Assembly (NCBI GenBank): GCA_947259705.1
Contig: CAMYNL010000021.1
Span: 1-64,000 of the forward strand
Direction of reading: 5' to 3'
DNA length: 64,000 nucleotides
Origin: an uncultured Gammaproteobacteria bacterium
GTDB taxonomy: Bacteria > Pseudomonadota > Gammaproteobacteria > Arenicellales > JAANXG01
Shown here: piece by piece, positions 26,628 to 35,832 of the stretch
How positions within the stretch are numbered: the stretch's first letter is position 1
How the letters are laid out: each line of letters starts with the position of its first letter
The notes under the pieces: generated by a model
Seen by the model: only the letters and a program-made list of their open reading frames with translations
Databases searched by the model: none
Told to the model about the DNA's origin: nothing
Translations under genes and position numbers: made by a program

Positions 26628-27032
26628 TCAGTCGGCTTCCATCAGGCCGTTGAGTACGATCTCGTGATAACTGACGACGCCGATCACCTCGCGGTCATCG
26701 ATGACCGGGGCGATGGCGAGACCGAAATGCTCGAACAGCCTTGCGCAGTAGCGTATGTCCATTTTAGGTTCTACACAGATGATGGGCTTGGCCATAATCT
26801 CGTAGATGCTGACGCGCTCGGGCGAGCGGTTCTTGGCCAGCACGTTCTTGGCGATGTCTGAAAGCAGCACCAGGCCATACTCGTCGTCGTCGTGCCTTTT
26901 GTCGATGATCAGGGCACGTACCTCGTTCAGTCTCATTATCCGGACGCCTTCTTCCACGGTGATCAGCCCGTCCACCAGTTGAAAACGTTTGGTCATCACG
27001 TCCCGGACCCGGACGGTGCGTCGCTCGCTCAT
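26628..27032 (-). CDS. CBS-domain-pair protein
   Basis: A 134-residue protein made only of two CBS domains (about 5-63: VRVRDVMTKRFQLVDG; about 72-130: IYEIMAKPIICVEPKMDI and APVIDDREVIGVVSYHEIV). Such pairs bind adenine nucleotides (AMP, ATP, SAM) and act as cytosolic sensors. It is the last gene of a four-gene operon and overlaps the PII-like gene by 4 nt (ATGA), so their translation is coupled. The context implies it tunes the DUF1538 membrane pair; that is inference. Both domains carry the usual (V/I)M and G(V/I)V strand motifs. Confidence 0.85.
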   Translation of the reverse strand: MSERRTVRVRDVMTKRFQLVDGLITVEEGVRIMRLNEVRALIIDKRHDDDEYGLVLLSDIAKNVLAKNRSPERVSIYEIMAKPIICVEPKMDIRYCARLFEHFGLAIAPVIDDREVIGVVSYHEIVLNGLMEAD

Positions 27033-27379
27033 AGCTTTTCCTCCACAACGTTGGAGAGTTTCTGGATCTGGTGGGCGACGCCGACGGCATCTTCGACATC
27101 TATCTGCACGGCGATTCCCGTTCCCGCGCGGGAGTCGAACTCACCGACCTCGGCAATACATTCGAGGATATCCCGGCTCAGGTGTTCCTCCACCAGGAAA
27201 ATCAGGATGTCGCGCGGGGTCTCCAGGGTGAGGCCGAAAAATGTCTTTGCCCGGCTGGATCCCTCGCCGCGGGCATTGGTGATAACGGTCGCGCCCAGGG
27301 CACCGGCGTGGCGCGCCGCGTTCAATACGTTATCGGTATGACTATCTTCTATGAATGCCATTAGCAGCTTGAAATGCAT
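27029..27379 (-). CDS. PII-like signalling protein
   Basis: A 116-residue protein with the PII ferredoxin-like fold pattern: MHFKLLMAFIEDSHTDNVLNAARHAGALGATVI, then the T-loop region, which is short and non-canonical (ARGEGSSRAKTFFGLTLE, with no uridylylation Tyr), and a C-terminal AVQIDVEDAVGVAHQ strand-turn. This is the PII-like group, in which members bind varied nucleotides and are usually encoded beside the transporter they control. Here it sits between a DUF1538 pair and a CBS protein. The ligand cannot be predicted. Confidence 0.8.
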   Translation of the reverse strand: MHFKLLMAFIEDSHTDNVLNAARHAGALGATVITNARGEGSSRAKTFFGLTLETPRDILIFLVEEHLSRDILECIAEVGEFDSRAGTGIAVQIDVEDAVGVAHQIQKLSNVVEEKL

Positions 27380-27395
27380 GATGCACCTCCAATTC

Positions 27396-28187
27396 TCAGG
27401 AATCGTCTTTAGCGCCGCGCGTGATGCGGTCTCGCTTTGATAGCCAGGCGGAGCCCTGGGCGTAAGCCATGACCGTCATCATAGGGCACAGGCTTGCGAA
27501 CGCAATGAGCCCAAAGCCATCGATGAGTGGGTCGCGCCCCGGCACGGACTCCGCCAGGCCCAGTCCCAATGCCGCTACCAGGGGGACCGTCACCGTGGAA
27601 GTGGTGACCCCTCCGGAATCGTAAGCCAGTGGCACGATCATCTTTGGGGCGAAGTAGGTCTGCACCACCACGACAACGTAGCCGACGATTATGAAATAGT
27701 GAATGGGAGCGCCAATCACGATGCGGTAGACGCCCAGAGTCAGTCCGATGGCGACGCCCAGCGCTACCGAGACGCGCAGACCCCAGATACCGATGGCCCC
27801 GCCGGACACCTGGTGGGCCTTGATGGCCACCGCGATGAGCGCGGGTTCCGCGATGGTCGTGCTGGCCCCGATACAGAACGCGAACAGATAGACCCAGTGA
27901 TAAGCCGACCAGTCGAGCTGCGCCGCGCCGCCGTCCGCTACGGCGCGAACGAAACCGGGGTCCGTCAACTGGTCCGCCATCAGTCGGCCGAGAGGGAACA
28001 GTGCCTTCTCCAGTCCCACCAGGAACAGCGACAGTCCCACCAGCACGTAGGCGAAGCCTATGAGCAGACGGCGAGGATTTGGCATTGCCTTGCGGATCAC
28101 CAGCACTTGAAAGAAGACGATGATGGCCGCTATCGGTAAGACGTCGCTTACCGTATCGATCAGGGTGTTGAAAATTTCGAAGAGCAT
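27396..28187 (-). CDS. DUF1538 integral membrane protein (second half of pair; UmpB-like)
   Basis: A 263-residue inner-membrane protein with about seven hydrophobic helices. It shares with its upstream neighbour the motifs [12 protein letters not shown] and [22 protein letters not shown], plus a closing GFGLIAFAS block, so the two arose by duplication. From memory, a DUF1538 pair in Halomonas (UmpA/UmpB) was described as a two-subunit Na+(Li+,K+)/H+ antiporter; transport by this pair is inferred from that. The gene lies 6 nt after the first DUF1538 gene and 16 nt before the PII-like gene. Confidence 0.8.
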   Translation of the reverse strand: MLFEIFNTLIDTVSDVLPIAAIIVFFQVLVIRKAMPNPRRLLIGFAYVLVGLSLFLVGLEKALFPLGRLMADQLTDPGFVRAVADGGAAQLDWSAYHWVYLFAFCIGASTTIAEPALIAVAIKAHQVSGGAIGIWGLRVSVALGVAIGLTLGVYRIVIGAPIHYFIIVGYVVVVVQTYFAPKMIVPLAYDSGGVTTSTVTVPLVAALGLGLAESVPGRDPLIDGFGLIAFASLCPMMTVMAYAQGSAWLSKRDRITRGAKDDS

Positions 28188-28193
28188 TATCGG

Positions 28194-28928
28194 TCAGACC
28201 AGGAGCCCGTAGCCCATTACGAAGATCATCGGGAAAAGCGATGCGAAGGCGATCAATCCGAAGCCATCCACGATCGGATTTCGACCGCGGATCGATGAAG
28301 CCAGGCCCACACCCAGCGCTGTGACCAGGGGTACAGTGATGGTGGACGTGGTGACGCCGCCGGAGTCATAGGCGATTCCTATGATCTCGTCGGGGGCGAT
28401 CGAGGTCATGAACACCACTCCCAGATAGCCAGCCATTATCATCATGTGAATCGGCCAGCCCTTCAGGATCCTGAACACCCCCACAACGATGGCCAGGCCG
28501 ACCGACAATGCGACGCTGATGCGAAGCCCCAGGGCATAGTCATCCCGTTCGGTCTTCGTGTTGTCGATGATCTGCCCATGCGCCATGACCTTTGCGGCTT
28601 CATCGGCTACCGCGATCAGGGCAGGCTCGGCTATGGTCGTACCGAAGCCGAGCGCAAAGGCAAACACCAGCAGCCAAAACACACTGCCCTTGCGGGCGAA
28701 CGCGAACGCCATGGACTCACCGACGGGAAACAAGCTGATTTCCAGGCCGTAAACGAAGCATGTCAGACCCAGCACCACGAACAACGCCCCGACGAGCAAA
28801 TCCAACAAGTCGGGCACCGGCTGCTGCAGGATCGCCAACTGGAAAAATGCCACTACCACGATGATGGGCAGCAGGTCGCGCAGGCTGTTGATCATGGCGC
28901 GCAAAAGCGCCGTTAGCGTGTTCTTCAC
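28194..28928 (-). CDS. DUF1538 integral membrane protein (first half of pair; UmpA-like)
   Basis: A 244-residue inner-membrane protein and the first gene of the operon. It contains [17 protein letters not shown] (about 95-110), [22 protein letters not shown] (about 190-210) and [20 protein letters not shown] at the C-terminus. The [11 protein letters not shown] segment is a likely ion- or substrate-site loop because it is the most conserved stretch between the paralogues. The pair probably forms a heterodimer. The upstream spacer (28929-29200) should hold the operon promoter; none stood out. Confidence 0.8.
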   Translation of the reverse strand: MKNTLTALLRAMINSLRDLLPIIVVVAFFQLAILQQPVPDLLDLLVGALFVVLGLTCFVYGLEISLFPVGESMAFAFARKGSVFWLLVFAFALGFGTTIAEPALIAVADEAAKVMAHGQIIDNTKTERDDYALGLRISVALSVGLAIVVGVFRILKGWPIHMMIMAGYLGVVFMTSIAPDEIIGIAYDSGGVTTSTITVPLVTALGVGLASSIRGRNPIVDGFGLIAFASLFPMIFVMGYGLLV

Positions 28929-29200
28929 GTTCCGCTGTCAATTAGGCGTACGGACTAGATAACAGAAGCGACGGCGATTGGACATGATCTGTGTCACGAC
29001 TGCAAGCCGGGTCACGCCCGCCGGCCGCGACAGCAATGCTGCTCTCCCGTGAAGTCTTCGTTGCTCCACCAGCGTAGAGGATCTCCGCAGCGGCGCTTTT
29101 GCCTTATCCGGACGGGGCACCGAGGGATTGTGCCTTCGTCTTGACTGGCCAACGAATTCACACCATGCTTGGCCGTTCCCCCTTGCTGCGTGGGATCGAA

Positions 29201-30055
29201 ATGAAACTGGCGCCAATTCTGATACTCGTCCTGCTATCCGCACATCCCGCTGCGGGAGACGATCGACCGCTGTTCGGACCCGGTATCAAGCCACCGTGGG
29301 AGGGTACCCCGGTGGTGTTTGACCATGATCAGGCCGAACAGCTCTGGCGCACGCTTGCCTACGGTTATTTCGGTGAACGGCCGATCGTCGAAGGAGACGG
29401 CGGGATTCGACTCGAAGCACCGTCCCGCGCCGAGGATGACGCCATGGTGCCGGTCAGCATCAGCACTGTGCTGAAGGAACCCGTAAAGCGGATCTACCTG
29501 GTCGTGGACGTCAATCCCATACCGATGGGCGGGGTGTTCACGGTCAGCGAAAACCGGAGTATCGAGACCATTTCCACGCGGGTCAGGGTGAATGGATTCA
29601 CCTACGTGCGCGCAGTCGCCGAAACCGTCAGCGGGAAGCTGTACATGGACAAACGCATGGTGAAATCGCGGGGTGCCGCCTGCGCTGCGCCACCGATCAC
29701 GGACCCAGAACAGGCAAAGGCGAACCTGGGCAAGATGCGCTTCAAGCAGACGTCCGCCCGGGGAGGTGACGAACTCGACGCGATCCTGCTGCATATCAAT
29801 CATCCCAATGCCACCGGATTGCAGAAGGATCAGGTATCCCTGCTGTATATTCCAGAACACTACGTCAAGGAGATTCTGGTGACTTTCGATGATGAACTGA
29901 TTCTGAAGGCGGAAACCAGTTATACCATCAGCGAAAACCCAACTTTCCGGTTCAATTTTCTGCCGCAAGAGGAAGGTGAATTGAAGGCGCAGATGACAGA
30001 TACCAAGGGTAATGTGTTCTCAATGACCAGTCAGATCAAGCCCACCACCAGGTAG
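29201..30055 (+). CDS. Quinoprotein dehydrogenase-associated SoxYZ-like carrier
   Basis: A 284-residue periplasmic protein. A signal peptide (MKLAPILILVLLSAHPAAG) is followed by a SoxY-like domain (about 25-155; VFDHDQAEQLWRTLAYG, APSRAEDDAMVPVSI) and a SoxZ-like domain (about 185-284; SARGGDELDAILLHINHPN, FRFNFLPQEEG). In sulfur oxidation SoxYZ carries intermediates on a Cys; this fused form belongs to a group found near PQQ-dependent dehydrogenases. No such dehydrogenase is in this window. The start at 29201 places the signal peptide correctly; upstream in-frame ATGs at 29099 and 29165 give no signal peptide. Confidence 0.82.
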   Translation: MKLAPILILVLLSAHPAAGDDRPLFGPGIKPPWEGTPVVFDHDQAEQLWRTLAYGYFGERPIVEGDGGIRLEAPSRAEDDAMVPVSISTVLKEPVKRIYLVVDVNPIPMGGVFTVSENRSIETISTRVRVNGFTYVRAVAETVSGKLYMDKRMVKSRGAACAAPPITDPEQAKANLGKMRFKQTSARGGDELDAILLHINHPNATGLQKDQVSLLYIPEHYVKEILVTFDDELILKAETSYTISENPTFRFNFLPQEEGELKAQMTDTKGNVFSMTSQIKPTTR

Positions 30056-30097
30056 GCCTGGAAACGTCATTTCCCGGTCGGCCCGGGCGATTACGGC

Positions 30098-31816
30098 TCA
30101 GGGAGGCGGTTCTCCGTGACCGTCGTGTTCCGGTGTTTCGTTATTGCCGTTGACGTCGCTCGTGTCCCCCGTCTCGGCGGGGGTCGATGCCGTTTGTGGT
30201 GCGGTGGTGAACAAACGGAACAAATAACGTCCACCCTTGGCGATCTGCTCGGCCATGCGCCGCACCCGGCTCGACATCTCGAGTTGATCCGACATAGCAG
30301 CGATACTCACGAACCCCTCCGCACCGGTTTCCAGCAACATGGCCTTGAGCGCCTGATAACGATCCTCGAGGTCCGTCAGCAGCTGACTGAGGCGCTCGTT
30401 AGAGAACGCCTCCGCTTGTGGGTCGGCGGCATCTAAAAGCTCGATGGTCTCGATCTTGAAGGTTGCCAGAGCGGCCGCGGTATCGGCATCATCGATGGTG
30501 TGCAGTTGGCTCCGGGTATCGGCGATGGTGACCGCAAGACCGGTAGCGGAGGAGTAGTACCGGGAAGTGCGCAGGATGCGCGCTATGCTTTCCGCGACGT
30601 CCTCGGGCAGCGTCGTGCGCTGGAGCTGCATGACGAAAGCTCCCACTGCGTTGCACAATGACAGTACCGCGGCATGATCGTTGCGCAACCGCCTGCTCGA
30701 GCCAAGCTCCGCGCTGAGGGATCCTTTTGCTGCCCTGCGTGCGATCACCCCGATGTTCGCCAGTTCCAAGGTCAGGGCGTCCAGGGCCAGTGCCGGCGCG
30801 ACGGCGACACTGCGATCCAGGTGTTTCGGCCGGCCCTCCAGTTCCTCTTCGGTCTGCAATCGGCGCCCCAGAAAGCCGGTCAGCAAAGCGGTGAATGGCA
30901 GCAGTATGGCGACGCCGAGGACATTGAACACGGTGTGGAACAGCGCCAGAGTCACCGCGGGTATGTCCTGCAGGCCCAGCATCTGTCCGCTTTGACGCAC
31001 CAACCAGAGCAGCAGCGGCAGCAGCGCCAACGCGACGATGGCCGTATTGACATTGAAAATGATGTGGGCCGCGGCCACACGCTTGGCATTCGGAGTCGCG
31101 CCGATGACAGTCAGCGCGGCCGTAGATGTGGTTCCTACATTGGCGCCGATAATCATCGCGGCGGCCGCGGACAAGGACAGAACCCCGCCGGTGGTGGCGG
31201 TGAGAATGACAGCGATGGCTGCGCTGGAGGACTGGGTGAGGGCGGTCATGACAAACCCGAAGCTTAGGAACAGTGCGGCGCCCAGCAGTCCGGAGGATGC
31301 CACGCTCTCTAGGTGCCCCCCGAAGCTGATGCCCTCGAAGGCCCCCTGCAATAGTTGCACGCCGATGAAGAATAGGCCGAAACCCGCGATGGCCTCGCCC
31401 ACCGACCCCAACCTGGAGCCGGCAGCGCCAAGGCGCATGAACATGCCGACACCGATGAAGGGCAGTGCAAAAAGGTCGACGTTGAACTTGAACCCCATCG
31501 CCGCCACCAGCCAGCCGGTCACAGTGGTGCCGATATTGGTGCCGTACACCACGCCCAGGGCATGGTATAGGTTGAGCAGGCCGGCATTGACGAAACCGAT
31601 GGCGGCAACGGTTACCGCGCTCGAGGACTGCACCAGGGCGGTGATGGCCATCCCCGCGAGCACACCTCGCGAGGGCGTGCGGGTCCAGCTCCCCAGCAGA
31701 TCCCGGAGCTTGTTGCCCGCCGCCAGCCGCAGGCCGTCGGTAATCATGCGGATGGCGAGCAGAAACAAACCCAGTCCGCCGATGAGTTGACCCGAAATGC
31801 TGAAAATCTCCAGCAT
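30098..31816 (-). CDS. Na/Pi cotransporter family protein with PhoU-like C-terminal domain
   Basis: A 572-residue inner-membrane transporter. The two inverted-repeat motifs QSSSA are both present (LVQSSSAVTVAAIGFVNAG and LTQSSSAAIAVILT), with GTNIGTTVTG and GANVGTTSTA following. About eight membrane helices are followed by a cytosolic helical region (about 355-540) resembling PhoU, and a charged tail. Na+-coupled phosphate or another anion is the expected substrate. The start at 31816 (MLEIFSISGQL) is preferred because the earlier 24 residues do not look like protein. It is convergent with the SoxYZ-like gene and divergent from the ggt gene. Confidence 0.85.
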   Translation of the reverse strand: MLEIFSISGQLIGGLGLFLLAIRMITDGLRLAAGNKLRDLLGSWTRTPSRGVLAGMAITALVQSSSAVTVAAIGFVNAGLLNLYHALGVVYGTNIGTTVTGWLVAAMGFKFNVDLFALPFIGVGMFMRLGAAGSRLGSVGEAIAGFGLFFIGVQLLQGAFEGISFGGHLESVASSGLLGAALFLSFGFVMTALTQSSSAAIAVILTATTGGVLSLSAAAAMIIGANVGTTSTAALTVIGATPNAKRVAAAHIIFNVNTAIVALALLPLLLWLVRQSGQMLGLQDIPAVTLALFHTVFNVLGVAILLPFTALLTGFLGRRLQTEEELEGRPKHLDRSVAVAPALALDALTLELANIGVIARRAAKGSLSAELGSSRRLRNDHAAVLSLCNAVGAFVMQLQRTTLPEDVAESIARILRTSRYYSSATGLAVTIADTRSQLHTIDDADTAAALATFKIETIELLDAADPQAEAFSNERLSQLLTDLEDRYQALKAMLLETGAEGFVSIAAMSDQLEMSSRVRRMAEQIAKGGRYLFRLFTTAPQTASTPAETGDTSDVNGNNETPEHDGHGEPPP

Positions 31817-32106
31817 AGTCTGATCGACTTCTGTTGCTCGGGCGATCAGGATCACTATTACTCCGCTCCAACCGGGCCGTCCAGTCAACCGTCAAGGTCA
31901 ATGACCCAGGTCACGACCGCGACCCGTGCGGCCGCCGGACGCGTAACCGGATCGACACAGGCGGCGGAGCCATTGCGGTTTTTACATCGAAGTCCGGCTG
32001 TGGTACACAGTCTCCGGTGCTGCGAGCTTACCGGCCTGGTCATCGCGCCGCCGCGCTGATGCCCGCGCGTGGCGAGGCTTGCTGCCACCTGCAGGAATCC
32101 GGATTG

Positions 32107-34014
32107 ATGAAATTCGTGTTGACGGTTACCAGGAACACCCATCATATGGGGTTGCGCCGGGGTCCCTTGCAACGCTGCATCCTGGGGCTGATAGTGATGG
32201 GCGGCTGGTCTATGCCAATGCCTTCACCGGGCGCAGAATACGGTTCCCCGGGCGTGCCCGGCGGATTCGGCGGTGTGGTGACGACCAGCGAGCCGACTGC
32301 GGCCCGTGTTGGTGCGGCGTTGCTGCGCGACGGCGGTAACGCCATCGATGCCGCCGTGGCGGTGGCGTTTGCCTTGAACGTCACGGAACCGCAGTCCTCC
32401 GGCATCGGCGGTGGGGGTTTCATGATGATATATCTCGCCGGCGAGGGGCGGACCATCATCGTCGACTCGCGCGAGCGCGCGCCCGCCGGTGCGGACCCGA
32501 ACATGTTCCTCGGCGCTGACGGCGCGCCATTCCCGTTTCCACTGCGGTCCACCAGCGGCCTCGCCGTGGGCGTGCCCGGCATGCTGCGAGGTGCCGAGCT
32601 GGCGCTTTCCCGGTGGGGGACCCGGACCCTGGCCGAGGTGCTGCAGCCGGCGATCCGGATGGCGGCCCGCGGGATACGGGTCAGCCGGCGACTGGCCGAT
32701 GCCAGCGCGAGTCCGCGCCTCGACAATGAGCCCGGTGATCCGGTTTATGACGCCGCGCGCGCCGTATTCAGACCGGGCGGCGAGCCGCTTCGTGAGCATG
32801 ACCCGTTGATCCAGCCTGATCTGGCTACGACGTTCCGCTTGCTTGCGGGCCGCGGTGCCGACGCCTTTTACCGGGGCGCAATCGCCGACGCCATAGTCGC
32901 GGCGCAGCAACGGGGCCGACGCGACGCGGGCAGCGACGGGCAAGCCCGGCTGCGGGGGCGCATGACGCACCAGGATCTGCGGAATTATCAGCCGGTCATT
33001 CGCAACCCGGTCAGCGCGAGCTATAGAGGTTATGCTGTGCTCTCCATGCCGCCGCCGTCCTCCGGTGGGCTGACCGTCATCCAGGTATTGAAGCTGATAG
33101 AGCGCTTTCCCCTTGGTGACGAGGACGCGGGCTACGGATTTGGCCAGGCGCGCACGCTGCACGTGATACTGGAGGCGCTACGGCTTGCATTCGCCGACCG
33201 GGCGTTGTGGATGGGGGACGAGGACTTCGTAGCGGTACCGAAAACCGGCTTGCTCCATGAGGCGTATATAGCCGAGCGCAGCGTCCTGATCGATCCCGGC
33301 CGACGTGCTGACCGCGTGTCACCGGGTGACCCACGGCCCTACGACGTTGCCGGCTTGCCGTCCGCCCGGGCGCTGGCCGGTTTGCGCGAGGCCGGCGAAG
33401 GTGGGATCAACACCACCCACTTCACAGTGATGGATGCGGCAGGGAACATCGTGTGCTTTACCAACACCATCGAGTCCCAGTGGGGTAGCGGTCAGATGGT
33501 CCCCGGATACGGGTTCCTTCTGAACAACGAGTTGACCGACTTCAATGCCAAACCGCGGGCAAACCTGGGTGCCGGGGGCTTTGACCCCGGCGCCAATGAT
33601 GTGGCACCCAACAAGCGACCGCGCAGCAGCATGGCGCCCACAATTATCTTCCAGGGTGAAGCGCCGGTTGCCGCCTTCGGGTCCCCCGGGGGTTCGACCA
33701 TCATCAGTTCGGTGCTCAATGTAGCGGTCAATCTCATCGACCACGGTCTGCCGGTGGGGGAGGCGGTGGATGCGCCGCGGTTGGCACAGACTTCGGCCAA
33801 TGGACGCCCTTTCTTCGAGCCCGGATTCGAAGCTGCGGCGATCCACTCCTTGCAGCAACTGGGCCATGATCTCCAAGACGATCGTCTGCGCAGCATAGGT
33901 TCCGTGCAGGCGGTGGTGATCGAGCAGCCCGCCGGCCGGCGTTACGGCGCCGCCGACCGACGCCGAACTGGTGGCGTGCAGTCGCTGCGAGCGCACCGGG
34001 ACGGCGGTGGCTAA
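32107..34014 (+). CDS. ggt: Gamma-glutamyltransferase
   Basis: A 635-residue periplasmic enzyme that moves the gamma-glutamyl group of glutathione to water or an amino acid. It is made as a precursor that self-cleaves before the Thr of the NTTHFTVMD motif; this Thr is residue 436, the nucleophile of the small subunit. N-terminal signals include GGVVTTSEPTAARVGAALLRDGGNAIDAAVA and the substrate-binding SRERAPAGA. After cleavage come FTNTIESQWGSG and SSMAPTIIF, then GSPGGSTIISSVLNVAVN. The start could be 32107 or 32146; the signal peptide is present either way. Alone in its operon, as far as can be seen. Confidence 0.9.
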   Translation: MKFVLTVTRNTHHMGLRRGPLQRCILGLIVMGGWSMPMPSPGAEYGSPGVPGGFGGVVTTSEPTAARVGAALLRDGGNAIDAAVAVAFALNVTEPQSSGIGGGGFMMIYLAGEGRTIIVDSRERAPAGADPNMFLGADGAPFPFPLRSTSGLAVGVPGMLRGAELALSRWGTRTLAEVLQPAIRMAARGIRVSRRLADASASPRLDNEPGDPVYDAARAVFRPGGEPLREHDPLIQPDLATTFRLLAGRGADAFYRGAIADAIVAAQQRGRRDAGSDGQARLRGRMTHQDLRNYQPVIRNPVSASYRGYAVLSMPPPSSGGLTVIQVLKLIERFPLGDEDAGYGFGQARTLHVILEALRLAFADRALWMGDEDFVAVPKTGLLHEAYIAERSVLIDPGRRADRVSPGDPRPYDVAGLPSARALAGLREAGEGGINTTHFTVMDAAGNIVCFTNTIESQWGSGQMVPGYGFLLNNELTDFNAKPRANLGAGGFDPGANDVAPNKRPRSSMAPTIIFQGEAPVAAFGSPGGSTIISSVLNVAVNLIDHGLPVGEAVDAPRLAQTSANGRPFFEPGFEAAAIHSLQQLGHDLQDDRLRSIGSVQAVVIEQPAGRRYGAADRRRTGGVQSLRAHRDGGG

Positions 34015-34164
34015 GCCGGAACGGGCCGCCCGGGCGGCGGCGTCTGTCGCCGGCAGCGGCGACTGCTTGTCGGGTTGGTGACCTGCGTCAATTCTGACCG
34101 TCACCCAGAGGCGGCTCGGCTACAATAGAAGCCGTTGAGACACGCAATACGCGGAGACCGCAAG

Positions 34165-35832
34165 ATGGGGGATACCATTGATGGTGGGAAAGACCCGGGG
34201 CGCTGGCTGGCTGCCTGCGTCCTGGCGGTTTCGCTGTGCCAGCCGTCGGGCCCAGCATGGTCGGCGGCGTGTGACGGGGTAACCCTTGGCGAAGCCGTCC
34301 CCGCGCAGTTTCTGCGCAGCTACCGGGCGTTCTTCAAGACCCCGACACGGCTGGCGATCGACCCGGAAGACAATGTCTATGTCGTGGACGGCCGCAACGG
34401 CCGGCTGCTGGGACGTGCACCCTCGGGTCGCGTGTTCCTGGACATGCGGTCGCTGGAGTACCCGGTCAGCGTCGCGGTCGACAGCGCGGGGCGACTTTAT
34501 GTCGGTGAGGGAAAGCGCGGCCGGGTGGACGTGTATGACCCCGCTGGTCAGCCGTTGGGTTCGCTCGGGTCCGGCGAGGGCGAATTCGTTCTGCCTGCGT
34601 TTATTGCCGTCCACGAGGACGCCGCGCAGACCCTGGTCTATGTGCTCGACAGCGGCGCTGACGTCATAAGGGTGTATGACGCAGCGTCGAGCCAGATGCG
34701 GTTCAGCTTTGGCGGCACCGGCGCGGCGCCCGGACAATTGAAGTTTCCTGCCGGCATCACGCTCACCGATAGTAAGGTATTCGTGGTGGATCGAGGTAAC
34801 TCAAGACTGCAGGTCTTTGATCTCGACGGTGAGTGGGTGCGTGTCATTACCCCACCGCCAGACAACTGTGGGTTCCTGTGCGCCTTCGAGGGGGCCACTC
34901 GCGGCAGGGCGCAGGACAGCGGCGTGTGGATCGGTCCGCAGGGGGCGATCTACCTGGCCGAGGCCTCCAAGGGCCGCCTGCTGGTGCTGTCGGCGGACGA
35001 CGGGACCGGGCTCGGGACGGTGGGAGACTATGGCGAAGGTCCGGGCCGGCTGCGTGCGCCCAGCGACATGGTCATCGATTCCTGCGGCCGCCTGTTCGTA
35101 GCATCCTCCGCCAACGGCCGGGTCGATATCTTCGGCTTGCCCGGACATGCCGATCCCGAACAGTTCGCGCCGGCCCGGCTGACGGTGAAGCCGGACCCGG
35201 TCGACCCGCTTGTTGATACCGAACTGCTTGCCTACCTGGAGGTACCCGGGCTGCGCCTTGGCCAGCTCAGCGGGGTGATGGCCAATGGTTTTGCCGTACC
35301 CCTGGCACTCGAGGAGGGTGACACCGATGGCGACAACATCCGTGATATGAAATTGGTGTTCGGGCCGGAGCTGGTATCGAGCCTGATCGGTGCCGAAGCG
35401 GCGACCGTGACCGTCACCGCCACCATCGGCGGACTGCGCGTGGAAGCGTCCGCGCCGGTGCCGCTGGTTTCGTCGAGCGCCGACAGCGATGGCGACGGCG
35501 TGCCCGACGGCTCCGACGCTTGCCCCGGCACTCACCTTGGAGACCCGGTGGGTTCGGACGGCTGCGGCGTGGCGCAGCGATGTCCCTGTGCCGGGCCGAT
35601 GGAGGGCGTTGAGTGGCTCAACCATGGGCGGTACGTGAACTGCGTCCGAGAGGTGGCCCGAGAGTTTGAGGATTCCGGCGCGGTGGCGCGCAACGAGCGC
35701 GGGCAGCTGGTGCGGAGGGCGGCAAGTTCGAGTTGCGGCCGCGACCGTCGCGCCTTGCTGCCGCCCCGGTACCCAGAGGGGCCGCGGCTGTCGGCGTGGC
35801 AGCTACGGCAGGGCGCGGAGGTGCCGCGATGA
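34165..35832 (+). CDS. NHL-repeat propeller protein with thrombospondin type-3 repeat
   Basis: A 555-residue exported protein. A signal peptide (about 15-34) is followed by about six NHL repeats (about 45-330; typical words VVDGRNGRLLG, AVDSAGRLYVGEGKRGRVDVYD, KVFVVDRGNSRLQVFD, MVIDSCGRLFVASSANGRVDIF) forming a beta-propeller. Next come a beta-sandwich-like region (about 340-430) and a Ca-binding DSDGDGVPDGSDACPGT repeat near 440. The Cys/Arg-rich end overlaps the next gene's start (ATGA), so translation is coupled to the multiheme cytochrome. NHL proteins beside large cytochromes are a known theme of extracellular electron transfer loci. No enzymatic residues were recognised. Confidence 0.8.
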   Translation: MGDTIDGGKDPGRWLAACVLAVSLCQPSGPAWSAACDGVTLGEAVPAQFLRSYRAFFKTPTRLAIDPEDNVYVVDGRNGRLLGRAPSGRVFLDMRSLEYPVSVAVDSAGRLYVGEGKRGRVDVYDPAGQPLGSLGSGEGEFVLPAFIAVHEDAAQTLVYVLDSGADVIRVYDAASSQMRFSFGGTGAAPGQLKFPAGITLTDSKVFVVDRGNSRLQVFDLDGEWVRVITPPPDNCGFLCAFEGATRGRAQDSGVWIGPQGAIYLAEASKGRLLVLSADDGTGLGTVGDYGEGPGRLRAPSDMVIDSCGRLFVASSANGRVDIFGLPGHADPEQFAPARLTVKPDPVDPLVDTELLAYLEVPGLRLGQLSGVMANGFAVPLALEEGDTDGDNIRDMKLVFGPELVSSLIGAEAATVTVTATIGGLRVEASAPVPLVSSSADSDGDGVPDGSDACPGTHLGDPVGSDGCGVAQRCPCAGPMEGVEWLNHGRYVNCVREVAREFEDSGAVARNERGQLVRRAASSSCGRDRRALLPPRYPEGPRLSAWQLRQGAEVPR

